Source: Stramonita haemastoma
Lineage: Eukaryota; Mollusca; Gastropoda; Neogastropoda; Muricidae
Assembly: GCA_030674155.1 (NCBI GenBank)
Contig: CM060323.1
Coordinates: 42,431,455 to 42,468,954, forward strand
Direction of reading: 5' to 3'
Length of the DNA stretch: 37,500 nt
Position 1 is the first letter of the stretch, and every line of letters starts with the position of its first letter. Made by a program: the position numbers and the translations under genes. Of the stretch, positions 36,881 through 37,500 are shown piece after piece. The notes under the pieces are model-generated. The model worked only from the letters and a program-made list of their open reading frames with translations. It made no database searches and was not told where the DNA came from.

Positions 36881-37500
36881 TGTCCACCACCACACCTCCC
36901 GACGTACTCTAGCGAACTGCGATAGCCTCTGAAGAAGGGGCGAAAGGGACTGGAACACACCCAGGTAGCCTCCGGGTAGATGAAATTACAGGTGATTTTC
37001 TTGACCTGCCGAACACTGTGAACACTTCAGTACTCTCCATAACTTCAGAAGGAACCATGTTTGTGGGTTTAATTTTTTTTTTTTATCCCACCCACTCAAC
37101 ACCGACCAAATTCGAACCACATACTCCTGAAAATCATTCCGATTTTTAAAAGAAAAACAAAGGGGGGAAAAAGTCAGGTTTTATTTTTTTTCAAGCTTGC
37201 ATTTTCATATCCTACACAACGTCTTCCTTGATACTTCGTCGGACTCATTTTACGGCCATGATAACTGATCGTAGATTCCTGTGCTTCGACACAGAGTGTG
37301 TATGTATGTAGCCTAGTTGTAGATTAGTAAAACAGTCACGGAATAAAAAAAAAAAAATCACACGACACCACACTTAAGTCACAAACACACATCTTCTCCC
37401 AAAACAAAAAAATCCTGGGTCTGCTTGATTTATAATGGCAGAAGAAAATCTGTCCTCACAGGAGTTTCCTTGTTAGTTCACCATTCCTCCTTTTCCCTGA

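Overview
The window is eukaryotic nuclear DNA, AT-rich and intron-dominated, and packed with simple repeats. There are no operons, no long intact ORFs and no prokaryotic signals. It looks like an invertebrate genome. My best inference is a mollusc, probably a gastropod, because of the tRNA-headed SINE copies and a decayed LINE tail with the 'SGLAKT...KRRW-like' C-terminal block common in molluscan LINEs. The species cannot be fixed from the sequence alone.

Two unrelated genes enter from opposite sides and converge tail to tail. On the + strand I can chain three exons by splice sites and codon phase: 737-970 (phase 2 in, phase 2 out), 6570-6732 (phase 2 in, phase 0 out) and the terminal 11440-11466, which ends in TAA. 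A 42-nt exon at 2217-2258 fits as an in-frame cassette. The encoded C-terminus is Ser/Thr/Lys-rich and disordered. I do not recognise the family. The 3' UTR may be long, with the best poly(A) signal at 16637-16642, and holds several large microsatellites.

On the - strand four exons chain through phase-1 introns: 33464-33207, 28791-28652, 27228-26896 and the terminal 25836-25688 (TGA). They give about 290 residues of a Gly/Arg/Asn-rich, then Gly-rich, then short charged helical C-terminus. Exon 28791-28652 is one base short of its expected phase, which puts a frameshift near 28713-28727. The last part of exon 33464-33207 and its splice donor are tandemly duplicated in the adjacent intron.

Between and inside the genes lie a tRNA-headed SINE family (5637-5926 on +, 28082-27790 on -) whose tail has become a ~70-bp minisatellite with a 23-bp-arm hairpin (27331-27790), a LINE 3' remnant (about 4140-4670, -), other tRNA-like SINE heads, and more than thirty microsatellites or homopolymer runs. 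No CRISPR, phage, bacterial mobile element or recognisable new defence-type system is present.
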